A stretch of 64,000 nt of DNA, from contig DASYRM010000028.1 of the NCBI GenBank assembly GCA_036004405.1, positions 1 to 64,000 on the forward strand, given 5' to 3'. The notes under the pieces were generated by a model, which saw only the letters and a program-made list of their open reading frames with translations, did no database searches and was not told where the DNA came from. Of this stretch, positions 39,366-47,400 are shown piece after piece. The stretch's first letter is position 1. Every line of letters starts with the position of its first letter. The stretch is from DASYRM01 sp036004405. GTDB lineage: Bacteria; Acidobacteriota; Vicinamibacteria; Vicinamibacterales; UBA2999. The position numbers and the translations under genes were made by a program.

Positions 39366-39850
39366 TGAGGGTTCTGCTGGTCGCCATTGTGACGGCGCTG
39401 GCCGCGCTCCAACCTGTCACGGCTGCTGAGAGCTTCAAGCCCTTCAAGAAACTGAAGGGGCTCGACGGCTCTCAACAGTCGCTGGGCGATGTTCTGGGCC
39501 GGAAGGCTACGCTCGTCGTGTTCTTCTTCCCCACCTGCCCGTACTGCAACGCCGCGTTCCCCGAGGTGCAGAAGATCTATGACCGCTACAAGGACCAGGG
39601 GCTGTCCATGGTGTGGATCAACGTCCTGCCCGACGAGGAGAAGCTGATCGCGCCGTGGCGCGCGCAGCACGGCTACACCGCGCCCGTGCTGCTCGGAAAC
39701 CGCGCCGTGGCCAACGACTACGAGCTGCGCATGACGCCGACCCACTTCCTGCTCGACGCCAAGGGCGCGGTGCTCTCGACCCATGCCGGATACAGTGCCG
39801 GAGACGAAAAGACCCTCGAGCGCGACGTCCGGCAGGCGCTTGGGCAATAG
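39365..39850 (+). CDS. TlpA/ResA-like periplasmic thioredoxin
   Basis: A 161-aa redoxin-domain protein: GTG start sharing its G with the previous TAG; signal peptide (MRVLLVAIVTALAALQPVTAA); thioredoxin fold with active site C58-P-Y-C61 in FFFPTCPYCNAAFPE and the cis-Pro region MTPTHFLLD. CPYC is the same dipeptide as in glutaredoxins and some TlpA-like proteins; it suits a reductant or oxidase of secreted thiols. It overlaps the following DsbD-alpha-like gene by about 11 bases. The operon thus couples a barrel protein, a thioredoxin and a DsbD-type domain, a plausible periplasmic electron or thiol route. Confidence 0.9.
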   Translation: MRVLLVAIVTALAALQPVTAAESFKPFKKLKGLDGSQQSLGDVLGRKATLVVFFFPTCPYCNAAFPEVQKIYDRYKDQGLSMVWINVLPDEEKLIAPWRAQHGYTAPVLLGNRAVANDYELRMTPTHFLLDAKGAVLSTHAGYSAGDEKTLERDVRQALGQ

Positions 39851-40385
39851 GGTCCGGCTGCTCGCGGCGGCCGCAGCGGTCGCCGTGCTCGGCCTCCGAC
39901 CCGGCGCGCAGTCGCCGCCGCAGGTCTCCTCGAACCTGCAGGGGCGGACACTGTCGATGTCCACCGATCAGCTGACGGTGGCCGCCACGCTCGCGCCGCT
40001 TCAGCTCCCGCCAGGCGGGCGGGTGACGCTCACCGCCGCGGTCACCCCGAAGGCCGGCATGCATGTGTACGCGCCCGGGTCGCGCTACCGCGCCGTTGGC
40101 ATCAAGCTGGCCGCCACCTCGCCCTTCCGGCTCGAAGCGCCGGTCGAGTACCCGAAGCCAGGGCTCTACACCTTCAAACCGCTCAACGAGCAGGTGCCGG
40201 CCTACGACGCACCGTTCCGGTTGATCGCACAGATCGTCCTCGACACCTCCAAGCCGATCGTCACGCCGCGACGCCCGCTCCCCGTCACCCTGAAGGCGTC
40301 GCTCGACTACCAGGCCTGCGACAACCGGTTCTGCTACCTGCCGGAGTCGATCCCGCTGCAGTGGACGATCACCAGCACGCCCTGA
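39840..40385 (+). CDS. secreted DsbD N-terminal domain-like protein
   Basis: A 181-aa protein starting at TTG 39840, preferred because an AGG-type site precedes it, a signal peptide (GNRVRLLAAAAAVAVLGLRPGAQS) follows directly, and overlap with the thioredoxin gene is then only 11 bases; the ATG at 39783 would add 19 residues with no ribosome site. The rest matches the alpha domain of DsbD (an immunoglobulin-like fold): GGRVTLTAAVTPKAGMHVYAPG, YPKPG, and the cysteine pair in LDYQACDNRFCYLPESIPLQWT that carries disulfides in DsbD. No membrane part is present, so it is a stand-alone thiol carrier, perhaps paired with the thioredoxin. Confidence 0.82.
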   Translation: MGNRVRLLAAAAAVAVLGLRPGAQSPPQVSSNLQGRTLSMSTDQLTVAATLAPLQLPPGGRVTLTAAVTPKAGMHVYAPGSRYRAVGIKLAATSPFRLEAPVEYPKPGLYTFKPLNEQVPAYDAPFRLIAQIVLDTSKPIVTPRRPLPVTLKASLDYQACDNRFCYLPESIPLQWTITSTP

Positions 40386-40409
40386 GGGATCTGGACTCGT
40401 ACCAGGCGG

Positions 40410-40838
40410 TCAGGTCGTTTCCGGATTCCCCGCCGTTCCCTCGGGCTGGATGAAGGACCAGTGGCTGTGGAAGATGCGCCAGCCCTGCGCCGTGCGCCGG
40501 TAGGCTTCGGTGGAATTCCAGCGCGAGATCGCGCGCTCGCGCCCGTCGTCGGTGCGATAGCTGACCAGGTTGAACGACAGCAGCGCCACGTCGCCGCCAT
40601 GCTGCACCGTGGCGCCGATCATGTCGTAGCGATCAACGCGAATCTTGCCAGCTATCGGCGCGAACAAGGCCTCCATCGCGGCCACGCCGTCCACCCGGCG
40701 TTCCTGGGCTGGATCGAAGTAGGTGACGTCGGCGGCGAAGAGCGCGAGGTACGCGGATGGGTCGCCTTGTCCCCAGCGATCGAGCGCGGCGCGCTCCAGG
40801 GCAATCACGTCGGTGGCGACGTCGATCGTCGTCGTCAT
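40410..40838 (-). CDS. SnoaL/DUF4440-like protein coupled to ECF sigma
   Basis: A 142-aa protein of the SnoaL-like NTF2 fold (DUF4440 group): ALERAALDRWGQGDPSAYLALFAADVTYFDPAQERRVDGVAAMEALF, ATVQHGGDVALLSFNLVSYRT, and RWNSTEAYRRTAQGWRIFHSHWSF. AAGGAG lies before the ATG at 40838, and that ATG overlaps the sigma gene's stop (ATGA). In the ECF41 sigma group a SnoaL-like domain is fused to the sigma factor and tunes it; here it is a separate but coupled protein. Whether it modulates the sigma factor or is an ordinary small enzyme is open. Confidence 0.85.
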   Translation of the reverse strand: MTTTIDVATDVIALERAALDRWGQGDPSAYLALFAADVTYFDPAQERRVDGVAAMEALFAPIAGKIRVDRYDMIGATVQHGGDVALLSFNLVSYRTDDGRERAISRWNSTEAYRRTAQGWRIFHSHWSFIQPEGTAGNPETT

Positions 40839-41743
40839 GCGTCTCCTTTCGCCGCGGCGTCGCGCGGACCGTCGAGGATCGATTCGAAGGTGGGCTGCCG
40901 CAGCAGCGTTCGGATGGCACCGGCCAGCGCCGGCGGCGTCTGGAACGGGTGATCGCGATGCACAGCGGCGTAGGCAGCGTCGAGCGCGTTGACGTCCTCG
41001 TGCACGGCCGGCGCCAGCTCGCGCACGCGCGTGACGTGCGCTGACGCGAAGAGGAGCTTTGCCGGATCGACGAACCCGGCATTGATGAACGCCTGCGTCT
41101 TGCGCGCGCAGCGGCACGGGTTGGCGGTGTTCACCAGGCCGCACTTGCGATCCATGAACTGGTGCAGGTCGCGCCGGGCCCGTGACAGGCGCTGGCGGAA
41201 GGCGTCGCGGCTCACCTCGAGCAGCTCGGCGCCCACCGTGTCCATGACGCCGAAGATCTCGCCGAGCACGTAGACCAGCCGCTGCTCTCGATCGAGGCAC
41301 AGCAACATCCCCATGGAGCAGCCGATGCGGGCTTCGTCCACGAGCAGCTGCACGTCGGCCGGCACCGTCGAGGGATCGGGCAGGTCGAGGTCCGGCGCGG
41401 AGTCGAGGCCCTCGGCGTAACGGTCGAAGCTGTAGCCCACTTCTTCGGCGCGCGTGCGCTTCATGTTGAGCAGGTGGTTGACGGCGATCCGATAGAGCCA
41501 GGTGCGCAGACGGCTGCGCCCCTCGAAGGTCGACAGCTTCGTGATGAACTTGATCAGAATCTCCTGCGTGGCGTCGTCGGCATCCTGCGGCAGGTACACC
41601 ATCCGCAGGGCGACGTTGTAGATCCACGGCCGGTGCCGCTCGACCAGCGCCTCGAGCGCGCCCCGGTCGCCCTGCTGCACCAGTCGCACCAGCTCCAGGT
41701 CGTCGGCCTCGGCTCCGTCGCCAATTGGAGTCACTGTTGTCAT
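40835..41743 (-). CDS. ECF sigma factor with C-terminal extension
   Basis: A 302-aa sigma-70 family (ECF) factor. Sigma2 spans about 20-90 (RGALEALVERHRPWIYNVALRMVYLPQDADDATQEILIKFITKL..FEGRSRLRTWLYRIAVNHLLNMKR), sigma4 about 130-190 (RLVYVLGEIFGVMDTVGAELLEVSRDAFRQRLSRARRDLHQFM). Beyond region 4 it has about 110 extra residues with a Cys-rich NPCRCARKTQAF block and helical segments ending in TFESIL. Such extensions often regulate the sigma factor. No anti-sigma gene is nearby; the coupled SnoaL-like gene may take that part. First gene in its operon; its promoter is not obvious in the low-complexity spacer upstream. Confidence 0.9.
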   Translation of the reverse strand: MTTVTPIGDGAEADDLELVRLVQQGDRGALEALVERHRPWIYNVALRMVYLPQDADDATQEILIKFITKLSTFEGRSRLRTWLYRIAVNHLLNMKRTRAEEVGYSFDRYAEGLDSAPDLDLPDPSTVPADVQLLVDEARIGCSMGMLLCLDREQRLVYVLGEIFGVMDTVGAELLEVSRDAFRQRLSRARRDLHQFMDRKCGLVNTANPCRCARKTQAFINAGFVDPAKLLFASAHVTRVRELAPAVHEDVNALDAAYAAVHRDHPFQTPPALAGAIRTLLRQPTFESILDGPRDAAAKGDA

Positions 41744-41799
41744 CCTGCCGAATTAGACACAAGAGCCGTTCGAGTGTGACAGCCCGTCCTTTTCAAGCG

Positions 41800-41845
41800 T
41801 TCTTACCCACCCGACCCACCTGACCTACCCGACTCACCCGACCCT
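41800..41845. repeat. low-complexity ACCCACCC-type spacer
   Basis: Imperfect tandem units of (A/C)CC-GACC-type (acccacccgacccacctgacctacccgac) in the divergent spacer between the ECF sigma gene and the GntR operon. A local repeat with no obvious role. Confidence 0.5.
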
Positions 41846-41847
41846 GC

Positions 41848-41882
41848 TTGAACTTGTACTATTGATGTAGTACAATCGCTCT
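41848..41882 (+). promoter_or_regulatory. leaderless promoter with overlapping GntR operator
   Basis: TTGAAC (41848-41853), a 17-base spacer and TACAAT (41871-41876) end 6 bases before the ATG at 41883, giving transcription start at the A of the start codon. A perfect inverted repeat TTGTACTA (41854-41861) / TAGTACAA (41868-41875) with a 6-base centre overlaps the spacer and -10 box. This fits autoregulation by the GntR-type protein it precedes. Confidence 0.7.
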
Positions 41883-42284
41883 ATGCCGGATCTCGACTGG
41901 ACCGCCAGCGTGAACCCGCGCGACCCGACGCCGCTTCATGCGCAGCTCGAACGCAGCATTCGCGCCGCCATCGCTTCTCGCCGGCTCCGTCCGGGCGACC
42001 AGCTGCCCACCGTCCGGCAGCTGGCGGTGGCGCTGCGGATCAACGCCAACACGGTAGCCAAGGTCTACACGCACCTCGAGCGCGATGGTGCGCTCGGCAC
42101 GCGGCGCGGCGTCGGCACGTTCGTGCTCGACGCACCGCAATTGGCCGGCGATCACCAGGAGGCGCGCGACGCCGAGCTGGCGGCGGTGGCCAACCGCGCG
42201 ATTGCCGATGCCTCGTCTCATGGGTTCACCGTCGCCGACCTCCGCAAAGCACTCCTCTCGATTGCAAAAGGAGAAACATCGTGA
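41883..42284 (+). CDS. GntR-family (YtrA-type) regulator
   Basis: A 133-aa repressor: N-terminal GntR winged helix-turn-helix (PLHAQLERSIRAAIASRRLRPGDQLPTVRQLAVALRINANTVAKVYTHLERDGALGTRRGVGTFVL) and a short C-terminal helical segment as in the YtrA subgroup, which regulates membrane transport or cell-wall stress operons. The message appears leaderless, and the overlapping inverted repeat TTGTACTA/TAGTACAA is a very plausible operator. The stop overlaps the SPFH gene's start by GTGA. Effector unknown. Confidence 0.92.
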   Translation: MPDLDWTASVNPRDPTPLHAQLERSIRAAIASRRLRPGDQLPTVRQLAVALRINANTVAKVYTHLERDGALGTRRGVGTFVLDAPQLAGDHQEARDAELAAVANRAIADASSHGFTVADLRKALLSIAKGETS

Positions 42285-43219
42285 TGACCTCAAAGAGCCG
42301 GTCCATCTTCGACGCGCTGCCGCCGGCGCCGGAGCTCGCGCAGTTCAACGTCGTGGCCGTCGCGATCTTCGTCGTGTCGACTGGCGTGGGCCTGGTGCTG
42401 ACGCTACAGACGAACAACCCGTACTGGATAGTCGGGGCCGTCCTGCTCGGGCTCGGCCTCGCCCAGGCGCCGCGCGTCGCGCAGCAGTGGGAGCGCGCGG
42501 TGGTGCTGCGGCTCGGGCGGTTCGTGGGGCTGCAGGGGCCCGGCCTTTTCTGGATCGTGCCGTTCGTGGACAAGATCGGCCGCGTGATCGACCAGCGGGT
42601 CATCACCACGAGCTTTGCCGCCGAGCAGACGCTCACCATGGACACGGTGCCGGTCAACGTGGACGCGGTGCTGTTCTGGATGGTCTACGACGCCGAGAAG
42701 GCGGCGCTCGAAGTGCAGGACTACCCCTCGGCCGTGAGCCTGGCGGCCCAGACCGCGTTGCGCGACATCATCGGCCGCACCTCGCTCGCCGACCTGCTGC
42801 GCGGGCGCGACAAGATCGAGGCCGAGCTGCAGAGGCTGATCGACGAGCGCTCCACCCCGTGGGGCGTCACCGTGCAGTCGGTGGAGATGCGGGACATCGT
42901 CATTCCGAGCCAGCTGCAGGAAGCGATGTCGCGCGAGGCGCAGGCGGCGCGCGAGAAGCAGGCGCGCATCATCCTGGGCGAGGCTGAAATGGAGATCGCG
43001 CACTCGTTCGAGGTCGCGTCGCGCGTCTACATCGACAACCCCACGGCCCTGCACCTGCGGGCCATGAACATGCTTTACGAAGGGCTCAAGGAGAAAGGCG
43101 CCTTGATGCTGGTGCCGAGCACGGCGGTGGAATCCATGGGGATGGGCGGCCTGCTCGGCGCGGCCGCCTTGCAGCAGTCGCGTCTGGCAGGCGGCGGCAA
43201 CGGAGGAGAGACGAAATGA
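42281..43219 (+). CDS. slipin (stomatin-like SPFH-domain membrane protein)
   Basis: A 312-aa slipin. It begins at GTG 42281 or ATG 42284; AGGAG at 42269-42273 suits either. An N-terminal hairpin (about 20-65) with VVAVAIFVVSTGVGLVL and WIVGAVLLGLGL precedes the SPFH domain: ERAVVLRLGRFVGLQGPGLFWIVPFVDKIGRVIDQRVITTSF, TMDTVPVNVDAVLFWMVYDAEKAALEVQDY, and the coiled region with EAMSREAQAAREKQARIILGEAEMEIA. Slipins form membrane-scaffold oligomers. Coupled upstream to GntR by GTGA overlap and downstream to a TIGR03435 gene by an ATGA overlap, suggesting one regulated operon. Confidence 0.93.
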   Translation: MMTSKSRSIFDALPPAPELAQFNVVAVAIFVVSTGVGLVLTLQTNNPYWIVGAVLLGLGLAQAPRVAQQWERAVVLRLGRFVGLQGPGLFWIVPFVDKIGRVIDQRVITTSFAAEQTLTMDTVPVNVDAVLFWMVYDAEKAALEVQDYPSAVSLAAQTALRDIIGRTSLADLLRGRDKIEAELQRLIDERSTPWGVTVQSVEMRDIVIPSQLQEAMSREAQAAREKQARIILGEAEMEIAHSFEVASRVYIDNPTALHLRAMNMLYEGLKEKGALMLVPSTAVESMGMGGLLGAAALQQSRLAGGGNGGETK

Positions 43220-44076
43220 ACACCCCGGTTCGGGCGCTCGTCGCTGCCATCGTGTGCACGGCCCCGCTCGCAGCGCAGCAGCCGGTGCCGGCGTACGACG
43301 TCGCGTCGGTCAAACCGAACCGGACCGCCACGCCGGTGACACGCGTGCAGGTGGCGCCGGGGCGCTACACCTGGACGGCGGCGACGTTGAAGACCCTCAT
43401 CAACGTCGCGTTCCAGCGCAACGCGTTCGACCAGCGTGAAGTCATCGGCGGACCGGATTGGATCGACACGGATCGGTTCGACGTCGTGGTGCAGGCGCCC
43501 GCGGGCGCGGTACTGAATGGCCCGGACGGGTTTCCCGGCGGCGTCTTCGCCATGATCCGCGCGGTGCTCGCCGATCGCTTCGGTCTCGTGACGCACGACG
43601 AAACGCGCGAGCGGCCGGTCTACGCGCTCACCGTGGCCCGCGCCGATCGCCGGCTGGGCCCCGGATTGAAGCGGAGCGACACTGACTGCTCGGAGGCGAT
43701 GCGGCAGCTGGCCGTGCCTCCGCCTGGCGGGCGAACGCCGGGACCGCCACCCTGCTCGTTCGGCGGCGGCGCCGGGCGCATCCAGGGCACTATCGTCTCG
43801 TTCGCCTTTCTTGCGAACGTCCTGTCGCGCCAGGTCGGCCGGCCGGTCGTGGACCGCACCGGCGTCAACGACTATTTCAATTTCACGCTGGAGTTCGCGC
43901 CCGAGAGCGACGCCCGCACGTCGAATGGTCCACCGCTGCCTCAGCCGCCGACCGTCAGCGACGCGCCGTCGATCTTCACGGCGCTGCAGGAGCAGCTTGG
44001 CCTGAAGCTCGAAGCGACGCGCGCCCCGGTGGACGTCCTCGTCATCGACCGCGCCTCGCCGCCGACCGAGAACTGA
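43216..44076 (+). CDS. TIGR03435 family protein
   Basis: A 286-aa secreted protein with signal peptide (MNTPVRALVAAIVCTAPLAAQ). The features fit TIGR03435, an expanded acidobacterial family: YDVASVKPNRTA at the mature start, GRYTWTAATLKTLINVAF, IGGPDWIDTDRFDVVVQAP, MIRAVLADRFGLVTHDETRERPVYALTVAR, and VVDRTGVNDYFNFTLEFAPE...SIFTALQEQLGLKLEATRAPVDVLVIDRASPPTEN. Function is unknown to me. Its start overlaps the slipin stop (ATGA), which is a specific and unusual link of this family to a GntR-slipin unit. It is followed by a 391-base spacer. Confidence 0.9.
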   Translation: MNTPVRALVAAIVCTAPLAAQQPVPAYDVASVKPNRTATPVTRVQVAPGRYTWTAATLKTLINVAFQRNAFDQREVIGGPDWIDTDRFDVVVQAPAGAVLNGPDGFPGGVFAMIRAVLADRFGLVTHDETRERPVYALTVARADRRLGPGLKRSDTDCSEAMRQLAVPPPGGRTPGPPPCSFGGGAGRIQGTIVSFAFLANVLSRQVGRPVVDRTGVNDYFNFTLEFAPESDARTSNGPPLPQPPTVSDAPSIFTALQEQLGLKLEATRAPVDVLVIDRASPPTEN

Positions 44077-44467
44077 AGCCGGCGTGTGCGGCGGGACACC
44101 CGTCGCCGCGCGGGTCGTGTCCGACCGGACACGAGACCACCGCCGCCCGTCTGCTCGCCACCTCGCCAACCCATTCCTCTCCCGCCGGTTAACGGCAGCG
44201 GCCTCTCCCCCGCCGACGTGGCCGCCAGCTTGCCCTTCAGGTGGCCAAACGCGCGCGACCGCAGAACGGGCCGCCAACCAAAAGGACCCATGACTGGAGG
44301 CGCACGATGAAACGCTCAACGTATTGGATCGGGTTCCTGATCACGCCGACGCTGCGTCATGAACACGAGCGTCTTCATCCGTACACGAATCTACTTCGAT
44401 ATGTTTCCGTAGTAGATTCTGCCGGTACGCCGACGGACTCCTTCTCCATCTCCCGGCATTCATCGCT
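44077..44467 (+). other. 391-base intergenic region before the alpha-2-macroglobulin gene
   Basis: Contains no strong gene. Noted here: a short reading frame with a good ribosome site (44307-44471), a less GC-rich stretch at about 44310-44430, an inverted repeat at 44388-44418, and a half-palindrome-like CTTCAGGTGGCC near 44234 that may be an old copy of the REP family. Codon use in the short frame (TCA, TAT, GTT, GTA, CTA) is unlike that of neighbouring genes. Confidence 0.6.
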
Positions 44468-44471
44468 ATGA
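44307..44471 (+). CDS. possible short leader reading frame upstream of alpha-2-macroglobulin
   Basis: ATG with GGAGG 6 bases upstream opens 54 codons (MKRSTYWIGFLITPTLRHEHERLHPYTN...) and ends in a TGA that overlaps the macroglobulin ATG (ATGA). The ribosome site and overlap argue for translational coupling; the unusual codons and absence of any recognisable family argue against a functional peptide. It could be a regulatory leader or a decayed gene start. Confidence 0.3.
   Translation: MKRSTYWIGFLITPTLRHEHERLHPYTNLLRYVSVVDSAGTPTDSFSISRHSSL
44388..44418. promoter_or_regulatory. inverted repeat AATCTACT / AGTAGATT
   Basis: Perfect 8-base arms at 44388-44395 and 44411-44418 with a 15-base spacer, about 50 bases before the macroglobulin ATG. 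It might be an operator; the arms resemble TACTA-type repressor boxes but not a full known consensus, so no regulator is named. Confidence 0.35.
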
Positions 44472-47400
44472 AGCGCATCCTGGCATTCGTGTCGGCCATA
44501 GGCCGTGCTCTCGGCTGGCTCCTGTCGGCGGTTCTCGGCCGCGTCGCCTGGCAGCCGCCCCGGTGGATCTCGTGGATCGCGGCGCACATCCGTCGCGGCG
44601 GGAAGCATCTGTGGGCGCATCCGGCGCAGCTGGCCGCCCTCGCGCTCGCCCTCGTCGCGACGGCGGGCGGCTGGTATTGGTACGCCACGCGGCCGAAGCC
44701 GCACTACGTCGACTACGCCGTCGCGTTCCCTGGCCTGACCGAGTACAACGACAACGGCACCCGCACGGTGCGGCCGCTGCGCGTGCAGTTCATGGAGCCG
44801 GTCGCCCCGTTGCGGCTGATTCAGAAGCCGGTGACGATGGGCATCGACCTGTCGCCGGCGGTGGCCGGCACCTGGACGTGGACGAGCGACACCTCGCTCG
44901 AGTTCGTGCCGAAGGACGACTGGCCGATCGACGGCGACTTCACGGTCCGCCTCGATCGCAAGACGATGTTCCCGCCGGAAGTGCAGCTCGCCGATTACAG
45001 CTTCGAGTTCAAGAGCGCCCCGTTCACGGCGCAGATCGCCGAGAGCCAGTTCTACCAGGACCCTCAGGATCCCAATCTCAAGAAGCTCGTGGCCACGGTG
45101 CGCTTCAGCCATCCGGTCGATCCCGCGCAGCTCGAATCGCACGTCTCGCTGGCCGTGGCCAAGGACGCCGAGTACCTCGGGCTCGGCCCCGACAGCCGGC
45201 ACTTCACCGTGAACTACGACAAGTTCCGGCTCGCCGCCTTCATCCACTCGGCAGCGCTGGGGATGCCGCGCGACGACACCCCGATGACCCTGCGCATCGA
45301 ACGCGGTGTACGCGCAGCGCGCGGCGGCAACAACACGCCGGAGCGCCTCGAAGCGGTGGTGACGATTCCGGGCCGCACCAGCCTGCGCTTTTCGCAGGCG
45401 AGCATGGTGGTGGTGGATAACGCCCGCTACGAGCCCGAGCAGATCCTGATGCTCGGCAGCTCGTCGCCGGTCGCCGAGCGCGCCTTTGGCGGCGCCATCA
45501 CGGTACGGCTGCTGCCGATTCGCCATCCACGGCAGTCGCTGCAGGACCGCCAGCCCTACCAGTGGGACGGCAGCGGCGAGATCGGCCGCGACATCCTCGA
45601 CAAGTCCACCCCGGTGCCGGTCGCCTACGTGCCGTCCGACGAAAGCAGCGGTCTGTCGCACGGCTTCAAGTTCAACGCGCCGGTGGGGCGCTACCTCCAC
45701 ATCGTGGTCAAGGAAGGTGTGCAGGGGATCGGCGGCTACCTCTCCGGCAAGCCGTTCGTGCAGGTGGTGCGGGTCGAGGCGTATCCGAAGGCGCTCACGT
45801 TCCTCGGCGAAGGCTCGCTGCTGTCGCTCTCGGGCGACCGGCAGGTCGGCTTCCTCGTCCGCGATGTGGACAACGTGGAAGTGGAGATCGCCCGCGTCCT
45901 GCCCAATCAGCTGCATCACATGGCGCCGTTCGTGGGCAACTTCATCCGGCCGGACGTGTATCAAGGTGCGGAGGATCAGCTCGTCGAGCGGTTCGTCACG
46001 AACCGTGACTACTCTGGACGCGCGCCCGGGAAACCGATCTACGACAGCATCGACGTCGGCGAGTACCTCCAGGATCGCGCCCAGGGGCGCCGCGGCCTCT
46101 TCCTGCTGCACGTCCGCGCCAAGGCGCCGGACGAGGAGCCCGAGCCCGCCGACACGAACGACGAAGTCAATGGGAAACAAGACGGCGAGTACGAGCCCGG
46201 ACAACGCGCCGAGCTCGAGGACACCCGTCTCATCCTCGTCACCGACCTCGGATTCATCGTCAAGCAGGCCAAGGACGGCCGGCGCGAGGTGTTCGTCCAG
46301 TCGATCCGCTCCGGCCTGCCGGTCGAGGGTGCGCGCGTCGAGGTCATCGGCGTCAACGGCCAGCCGGTGCTGGCGGCGACGACCGACCCCACCGGGCGCG
46401 CCCAACTGCCCGTGCTGCGCAACCTCTCGCGCGAGCACCGGCCGCTGCTGGTGCTGACGCAGAAGGACGGCGACATGTCGTTCCTGCCGTTCAACGCCGA
46501 GGCGCGGCGCATCGACTTCTCGCGCTTCGACACCGGCGGCGCCGACAACGCGCAATCGGCGCAGTCGCTGGCCGCCTACCTCTTCTCCGATCGCGGCATC
46601 TATCGCCCGGGCGAGACGGCGCATCTCGGCATGGTCGTGCGGACCGCCGACTGGCGCGCCACGCCGGCGGGGCTGCCCGTGGTGGTGGAGATCAGCGATC
46701 CGCGCGGCCTCACCGTCAGCCGCACGGATCTGAAGCTGTCGGCTACCGCCTTCGAGGACATCACGTTCGCCACGCAGCCGGCCTCACCGACGGGGACCTA
46801 TCAGGCCGAGGCGTACCTGGTGAAGGACGCCACGCACCGAGAGGCGCTCGGCAGCAGCACCTTCACGGTGCAGGAGTTCGAGCCGGACCGGATGAAAGTG
46901 CGCCTCGACCTCTCGACGACGCCGATTGAAGGGTGGCTGCGGCCGGCCGACGTGAGCGCGCGCGTGCACGCCGACCATCTGTTCGGCGAGCCGGCCAGCC
47001 AGCGGCGCGTGGAAGGTGAGTTGAGCCTCACGGCGGCGCTGCCGCGCTTCACGCGCTATCCGGATTACCGCTTCCACATTGGGGAAGCGCTCTCTGAGCC
47101 CTACCAGGAGACGATCGCCGCCGCCGTCACCGACGCACAGGGAAACGCCCAGTTCGCGCTCGACCTCAAGCGCTTCGTCGGCCGCGCGTATCGCCTCAGC
47201 ATCCTGGCCCGCACGTTCGAGGCCGAGGGCGGCCGCAACGTCGCCGCGCAGAACAGCGTGATCGTGTCGGACGCGCCGTTCCTCGTCGGAGTGAAGGCCG
47301 ACGGCGATCTGGCGTTCGTGCCGCGCGGCGGAGCACGGGGCGTGCGCTGGCTGGCGGTCAACCAGCGCCTCGCGCCGGTGGCGGCCGACGGGTTGATGCT

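Noticed and set aside
39783..39839. ATG 39783 as the start of the DsbD-alpha-like gene
   Set aside because: It would overlap the thioredoxin gene by 68 bases without a ribosome site, and the added residues precede the signal peptide; TTG 39840 fits better.
40835..41743. Calling the sigma factor ECF41 outright
   Set aside because: ECF41 carries its SnoaL domain in the same chain and this one does not, so only a resemblance in logic is claimed.
44215..44245. Half-palindrome CTTCAGGTGGCC in the macroglobulin upstream region
   Set aside because: Only one arm matches the REP family, so I mention it in the intergenic entry but do not count it as a copy.
44388..44418. Naming the AATCTACT/AGTAGATT inverted repeat as a BlaI/MecI operator
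   Set aside because: Only the TACT half agrees with the usual TACTACA-type box, the spacing is too long, and no BlaI-type regulator is adjacent.
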